DNA of 64,000 bases, taken from the NCBI GenBank assembly GCA_037189845.1, contig JBBCIS010000006.1:62001-126000 (forward strand). The letters are read 5' to 3'. The stretch comes from JAMLHH01 sp037189845 (GTDB lineage: Bacteria > Bacteroidota > Bacteroidia > Chitinophagales > JADIYW01). Positions 59,515 through 64,000 of this stretch are shown here, in pieces. Numbering within the stretch: position 1 is the stretch's first letter; each line of letters opens with the position of its first letter. A program made the translations under genes and the position numbers. The notes below the pieces were generated by a model, which did no database searches, was not told where the DNA came from, and saw only the letters and a program-made list of their open reading frames with translations.

Positions 59515-60840
59515 ATGTATAAGTGGATTTTAGTACTTGTTTTTTGCTTCTTGTTTAACAAGCATACCTGGGGCTCATCTCTTGAAATAAGGAGTAAATC
59601 TCTGAAGAACACTGAAGTGTCAGTTTTTGTGTATGAAAAGGACAATTTTTATTTGGTTACTGAAGGCAGGTTTTCAAAGAAAGGTTCGTTCAGGACAGAG
59701 ATCTCAGACGGCAGGTACTATTTTGTCCGCTTGAAGGGTGTGAATGACAAAACATTCATGTTGTGGGGTGATGCTGTCAATACTAAGATCGAAGTTAATA
59801 TCAATGACTTTAACAATTCTATCATTAAAGGTAGCCCCCAGAATGTCTTCATATTTGCTGATTATGAAAGAATTGAGAAGAATGACAAAGCATTGCAGCC
59901 ATTAAGAGAGCAATTTCTAAAAGAAAATCCGGATTGTTATTTAGCAGATATTTTTCGATTGACGAGGAATTTTGAGAACCGGTATTTTAGCTGGTATACG
60001 ATTCCCGGAGATAATGTAGTTAAATTAAAGGAGAATTATAATTACGACAGTCTGATAACCACATTTGTTAAAGTAGGAGATGGAATTACTCTGCATCCTG
60101 TTTATCTGAATACAATCAAAGAAGTGTTTTATGAAAGTGAGAAGGAGATTTTGTATGCAAAGCAATTTCTCACAGAGCTATTAAATCGCATGAATCCTTA
60201 TAAATCAGGATATGATTTTTTATGTAAAGAGCTCTATCAGCTTTTCAAATACCGAAGTAGTGAACCGCATTATGATGCATTATACTTGGATCTGTTGGAG
60301 AAGCATATTCAAAATAAAAGTTTTTTATGGCTGTCAAGTTCAGATAGTCTGAATGCATTGTACGAAGTACGGGACAGGGCGAATGTTCAATTGTATACTT
60401 ATGCGAAAGATATTTCATTAAGAGACAGTACTTTTAAAAAGGTAAATATTTCAGATGCAGTTTCTGAGCATGAAATTAATTTAGTGCTGTTTTGGAATCC
60501 CCAGGGAGAAGGGTACCGAAAAGTTATAGACTCTCTGCGAAATGAATATAAAGGATTTTTAGAGAAAAATAATATCGGTATAGTTCTCGTCTGCACCAAC
60601 AAGGATAAAGAAATGTGGATGAGTGCTGTCAGCAGTATAAATGAACCATCATGGATATATCTGCAGGACAGGCTGGAATTAAAAGTACTGGATTCTTCAT
60701 ATCTGATAAAAGACAAAAAGCCCTGGATTTTTTTAATGACCAGGGAAAGCTTGATGATAGGAAGCAGATTCCATGACCTTCAGATGATAGAAACGTATGT
60801 CCAATATTATCAGAAGAATCGAAACACGGTTTTTAAATAG
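59515..60840 (+). CDS. Secreted thioredoxin-fold protein lacking CxxC
   Basis: A 441-residue protein with signal peptide (MYKWILVLVFCFLFNKHTWG). An N-terminal beta domain of DUF4369 type (EGRFSKKGSFRTEISDGRYY) is followed by a helical middle part and a C-terminal thioredoxin/AhpC-like domain, the standard build of Bacteroidota TlpA-like proteins. The active site aligns as FWNPQGEGYRKV with the usual FWASWCGPCRKE: both cysteines are replaced, by G331 and Y334, so it cannot be a disulfide reductant. It may serve as a structural or binding partner. The next gene starts 3 bases after its stop, so it is in an operon with the two HTTM proteins. Confidence 0.75.
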   Translation: MYKWILVLVFCFLFNKHTWGSSLEIRSKSLKNTEVSVFVYEKDNFYLVTEGRFSKKGSFRTEISDGRYYFVRLKGVNDKTFMLWGDAVNTKIEVNINDFNNSIIKGSPQNVFIFADYERIEKNDKALQPLREQFLKENPDCYLADIFRLTRNFENRYFSWYTIPGDNVVKLKENYNYDSLITTFVKVGDGITLHPVYLNTIKEVFYESEKEILYAKQFLTELLNRMNPYKSGYDFLCKELYQLFKYRSSEPHYDALYLDLLEKHIQNKSFLWLSSSDSLNALYEVRDRANVQLYTYAKDISLRDSTFKKVNISDAVSEHEINLVLFWNPQGEGYRKVIDSLRNEYKGFLEKNNIGIVLVCTNKDKEMWMSAVSSINEPSWIYLQDRLELKVLDSSYLIKDKKPWIFLMTRESLMIGSRFHDLQMIETYVQYYQKNRNTVFK

Positions 60841-60843
60841 AGT

Positions 60844-62328
60844 ATGTATCAGACTTTAGTAAAAAATATAGAAGGGCTTGATTCCAGATCCATAGGTCTT
60901 TTCAGAATCCTTTTGGGACTGCTTTTAATCTACAATTTTATTGAATACAGAATAATTCCTGCACCCGAATATTTTCTGCCTTCTAATGGCATTTTTGGAA
61001 ATGAATATCTGGATAAAGACCAAACGGATAAATTCTGGTCTATATTCAAATGGATAAGAAACGATATTCAATTCTATATTTCAGTTATAGTCACACTTAT
61101 AGTTTATTTAATCTATACCATAGGATTTAAGTCTAAATATTTTGGATTTATAGCCTATTTCTTTTTTTGGCAATGGAATCAGAGGTTTTACATTTTTGAA
61201 GTAGGTTGGGACAAATATCTGGGAGCAATGCTTTTTATGAGTATGTTCTTACCTTTAAGTCATCAATATTCGGTAGATAATCGAATTTCTAAAGAAAAGA
61301 GTTTCATAGCTCCTTTTGAAGATAAATCACCTTTCGCTTTTATCATGCTGATGCAAATAGGGGTGATTTACTTTTTTTCAGCATTACATAAAAATGGAAA
61401 TTTGTGGATGAATGGTGAAGCTGTAAAATATCTTCTTGCCGATTTTACACTTGCCAGAGGCCCGGCAGAATGGTTATTGCAACACGAAGTTTTATATAGG
61501 GCAGCTACTTATTTTACTTTAATTATAGAGTTTGCTATCATTTTCTTTCTGTTTATTCCATGTAGAATGTATTTGAGAATTTTAGCAGCTTTGTCCATCA
61601 TAGGTTTACATTGGAGTATCAACTTGTTTTCAGATATTGGGCACTTTAAATATGTAGCTATTTGCGTGGGTGTACTCTTAATACCTTCATCTTTTTGGAA
61701 TAAGTTATTTAAAACTACTACAAAGATCAGAAATTCTGTCTTATACAGGGATAGCCTTTTTAAATGGCTGTATGCGGGTATTGCTATATTAATGATATGG
61801 GTTTTATGGATAAATAATTTTTACAGGTTAGGCGAAAAAGATACAAGGGTTGGAAACCTTATGAAGAGTTCGGGTATTCAAAGTGTGTTGAATGCATTGA
61901 GAATTCCAGCATTCTCAATGAGTTCCTGGATGAATCAGGGCTGGTCATATTATGCACCTGATCCGAAAGAGTTTGCAGGGGTGATGGGTATTAATATTTA
62001 TATGATTAATGGGGATAGTAGGCAGGTACTTCCTCCTCCGTCATTTAGTGAAGGCAAACCGCCATATCAGTTGAATTATACCAGCAACTTAGAAAAGTAT
62101 TTCATTACCAAAACGAGATTATTAAATACTAACGGGTACAAAAATCTGAGGTTTTATTGGGCACAGAGGAAAGTAGAAAATTATTGCCTGATCAATAATA
62201 TACCAGCTTCTCAAATAGATAAGATAGAACTTGTATTCTATTTTTCATTATTGGAAGAAGTATACAGCTTGAAGAAAATGACTATTTATCCGGAACTGGA
62301 TGCTGTTTTAAAACCCATACAGAGATGA
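60844..62328 (+). CDS. HTTM / vitamin K-dependent gamma-carboxylase-like membrane protein, copy 1
   Basis: A 494-residue protein with about seven to eight hydrophobic segments. SIGLFRILLGLLLIYNFIEY at the start and LMQIGVIYFFSALHKNGNLW near residue 170-190 match the HTTM domain of bacterial gamma-carboxylase relatives. K183 lies where GGCX has its catalytic-type lysine (K218 in human, in the sequence GVKKLDADW). The C-terminal 120 residues (beginning ISWMNQGWSYYAPDPKEF-like region) are outside the membrane and could bind a protein substrate. It overlaps the second copy by 4 bases. Known HTTM proteins couple vitamin K epoxidation to carboxylation or occur in unknown redox systems; the function here is not known. 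Confidence 0.75.
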   Translation: MYQTLVKNIEGLDSRSIGLFRILLGLLLIYNFIEYRIIPAPEYFLPSNGIFGNEYLDKDQTDKFWSIFKWIRNDIQFYISVIVTLIVYLIYTIGFKSKYFGFIAYFFFWQWNQRFYIFEVGWDKYLGAMLFMSMFLPLSHQYSVDNRISKEKSFIAPFEDKSPFAFIMLMQIGVIYFFSALHKNGNLWMNGEAVKYLLADFTLARGPAEWLLQHEVLYRAATYFTLIIEFAIIFFLFIPCRMYLRILAALSIIGLHWSINLFSDIGHFKYVAICVGVLLIPSSFWNKLFKTTTKIRNSVLYRDSLFKWLYAGIAILMIWVLWINNFYRLGEKDTRVGNLMKSSGIQSVLNALRIPAFSMSSWMNQGWSYYAPDPKEFAGVMGINIYMINGDSRQVLPPPSFSEGKPPYQLNYTSNLEKYFITKTRLLNTNGYKNLRFYWAQRKVENYCLINNIPASQIDKIELVFYFSLLEEVYSLKKMTIYPELDAVLKPIQR

Positions 62329-63716
62329 GTAAGAAGATAAGCAGCAAAACTGTAAAGAATACCATTCAGACTAATACTGCCGATAAGAAATCATTAAGTG
62401 GACTTATCACTGACTTTTTAGAGCAATTAAAAAGCCCGGTGTCTTCTGCATCTTTAGAGCTGTTCAGAATATTATCAGGAGTTATATTTTCTATCGAAGG
62501 CTACAGAATATTCAAATACATAAAACCATTCTATTTTAATACTGAATTTCAGTTCAGAATGCCGCTTACTGAATGGATCCCGTTCTTTTCCGAAGGTATT
62601 TGTAACCTTTTGTCGTTGGGGCTGATTATTTCAGGTGTATTGATAGCAACAGGAATATTGTTCAGGTTGGCGTCATTTTATTTTGCTCTGATATATGGTT
62701 ATTTTTTGTTTCTGGATGCATCTTTTTATAATAATCACTACTATCTGATTTTACTGATAGCTATATTATTCATTTTTACTGATATCGGAAAGAGCTTTAC
62801 CTTAAAAAAAGTTTTTCAAAGGGATCTTAGGGTATCAGTAGTTCCATACAGGCAATTATGGATATTCCGGTTCCAGTTCTTCTGGGTATATCTGTGTGCC
62901 GGGCTTATTAAATTAAATACAGAATGGTTGTCCGGAGATGTCATCCGTGCTACATTAATTATGAGTTCGGACTATTCTAAAATTAAAGGTTATCTGGATA
63001 CAGAGCTATTGATAATATTCCTCACATATGGAGGGCTGATTTTTGATTTAACTGTAGGATTCTTATTGTTGTTTAAGAAAACCAGACTACTGGCAGTATT
63101 AGCAATTTCTTTTTTTCATATAGTTAATATTTTTAATTTAAAAATAGGCGTTTTCCCATACTTTATGCTGGGAGCAAGTATCCTGTTCTTTGATCCGGGG
63201 TTGTCAGTCTTAAAGCTCTTTAAATCTGACTTTAGTACAGTTACTCATATTTCAAAATCAAAATCCCGCATATCTGTTACTATTACTATAATATATGCGC
63301 TTTTGCAGATTACAATACCCTTCAGACATTATCTGATTAAGGATCATGTGGATTGGACAGGCGAAGGGGCAAATTTTGCGTGGAGGATGAAAAGTCAGGT
63401 AAAGTACGCCACACGAATGGATTTGTTTATTATAGATAAGGAAAGCAACACGGAAATAAAACCCGATCTCTATATGCATCCTATGCAGGTAAGAACACTA
63501 TACAGACAACCTTATTTTATTGTTCAGCTAAAAGATTATCTGTTAAAAAAGGTAAATAAAAATCCGGATGAAGTAGAGGTTTATGCCAGGATTAATATTG
63601 TATTGAATATGCACCCTCCTACATATATTATAGATACAACAGCAAATATTTCAGATATAAAGCTTGAGAGAGTAGGTCACAACACATTTTTAGAAACATT
63701 CTATACATATAAATAA
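62325..63716 (+). CDS. HTTM / vitamin K-dependent gamma-carboxylase-like membrane protein, copy 2
   Basis: A 463-residue protein. After a charged N-terminus of about 40 residues come the HTTM blocks SASLELFRILSGVIFSIEGY, DASFYNNHYYLILLIAILF, VPYRQLWIFRFQFFWVYLCA and GLIKLNTEWLSGDVIR, which is very close to the gamma-carboxylase pattern (LLRxQxFxVYFxAGxxKLxxDW). K196 is the equivalent of the catalytic-type lysine. The C-terminal part (WTGEGANFAWRMKSQVKYAT) matches the luminal W-x-x-E-G-x-x-F-x-W-R-x-M block of this family. This copy is closer to true gamma-carboxylases than copy 1. It needs a reduced quinone by family knowledge; menaquinone would be available in Bacteroidota. Confidence 0.8.
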   Translation: MSKKISSKTVKNTIQTNTADKKSLSGLITDFLEQLKSPVSSASLELFRILSGVIFSIEGYRIFKYIKPFYFNTEFQFRMPLTEWIPFFSEGICNLLSLGLIISGVLIATGILFRLASFYFALIYGYFLFLDASFYNNHYYLILLIAILFIFTDIGKSFTLKKVFQRDLRVSVVPYRQLWIFRFQFFWVYLCAGLIKLNTEWLSGDVIRATLIMSSDYSKIKGYLDTELLIIFLTYGGLIFDLTVGFLLLFKKTRLLAVLAISFFHIVNIFNLKIGVFPYFMLGASILFFDPGLSVLKLFKSDFSTVTHISKSKSRISVTITIIYALLQITIPFRHYLIKDHVDWTGEGANFAWRMKSQVKYATRMDLFIIDKESNTEIKPDLYMHPMQVRTLYRQPYFIVQLKDYLLKKVNKNPDEVEVYARINIVLNMHPPTYIIDTTANISDIKLERVGHNTFLETFYTYK

Positions 63717-63796
63717 TATATTACACATGAAATTTTTTCTCAATATTTCATATGTTTTTTACTAAGTTTATTAACTTTAATTTAAAATTATGTATT

Positions 63797-64000
63797 ATGA
63801 AAAGAAATCTACTTATTATATCCTTTATGATTATTTCATTTTGTGTTAATGGCTTAGAGAGTAATGAGTCCTTGCTTAAGAGCATAATAACCGAAAGAGC
63901 AAATATCAATAGTGCCAGAACCAGTTCTGCAGAATATGTTTTTGAGGATTTAAAATCATTAAAATTATCTCCCGAATGGTCAGTATTACTGTATAAATCA
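63797..64000 (+). CDS. Start of a secreted protein, cut by the window end
   Basis: The ATG at 63797 opens a frame to the end of the window (68 codons). The start MKRNLLIISFMIISFCVNG is a signal peptide, perhaps with a lipoprotein-like cysteine, followed by a charged part (LLKSIITERANINSARTSS). A TAACTTTA element lies about 15 bases upstream. Family not recognisable from so little sequence. It may be a substrate or partner of the preceding HTTM proteins because of its position, but this is only a guess. Confidence 0.55.
   Translation, partial: MKRNLLIISFMIISFCVNGLESNESLLKSIITERANINSARTSSAEYVFEDLKSLKLSPEWSVLLYKS

Noticed and set aside
1..64000. CRISPR arrays, tRNA or rRNA genes, insertion sequences
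   Set aside because: No regularly spaced repeats, no tRNA-like cloverleaf, no rRNA-like stretch and no transposase-like protein were seen, though small RNAs cannot be excluded by eye.

Overview
The window is AT-rich DNA, most likely from a member of the Bacteroidota. The reasons are weak or absent Shine-Dalgarno sequences, recurrent TAnnTTTA/G promoter-like elements close to start codons, a DUF1501 protein with a Tat signal, a secreted thioredoxin-fold protein of the usual Bacteroidota build, and HTTM/gamma-carboxylase-like membrane proteins. No rRNA, tRNA, CRISPR array or insertion sequence was seen. Almost everything belongs to one very large surface-polysaccharide/glycolipid locus, which uses an ABC-transporter (Wzm/Wzt) export route. 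No Wzx flippase or Wzy polymerase was recognised.

Layout. 0.4-6.2 kb: two related GT2 transferases flank a CDP-sugar set (RfbF, RfbG, a C-methyltransferase and a DegT aminotransferase), predicted to make a branched, probably amino, deoxysugar. 6.3-10.3 kb: an operon of secreted proteins (two of unknown function, DUF1501, a cytochrome-c-like protein with a CX4CH motif). 10.3-15.6 kb: two GT-C-like membrane proteins, a GNAT and a SPASM radical SAM protein. 16-29 kb: an LpxO-like hydroxylase, a PhyH dioxygenase, four cobalamin-binding-type radical SAM proteins, a LysE-type exporter and two more membrane proteins related to the 12.6 kb one. 29-32 kb: GT2, Gfo/Idh/MocA and FAD oxidoreductase genes. 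32.3-40.5 kb: an operon-like run with aminotransferase, dehydrogenase, GT2, nitrilase, PP-loop sugar amidotransferase and carbamoyltransferase, followed by an SGNH protein.

42.6-54.5 kb is the most striking part. The two halves of the ABC exporter are separated by a tandem array of PhyH-type Fe(II)/2-oxoglutarate dioxygenases plus one methyltransferase, and more PhyH genes follow the ATPase, giving ten paralogs in about 11 kb. Eight keep the HxD...H iron triad. One (48330-49187) has HxG, as in Fe/2OG halogenases, and one (52755-53582) has HxN. I infer an oxidative tailoring array that modifies a glycan or its terminus before or around export.

54.5-64 kb: a GT32-type transferase and a UbiA prenyltransferase that share a homologous C-terminal tail, a GT4 transferase, a DUF4184 membrane protein, a thioredoxin-fold protein that has lost its CxxC, two HTTM/vitamin-K-carboxylase-like proteins that keep the catalytic-type lysine, and the start of a secreted protein. 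Gene relics (GT4 N-terminus near 32.1 kb, SGNH C-terminus near 52.6 kb) and a shift in base composition near 35 kb suggest a locus assembled and remodelled by recombination.
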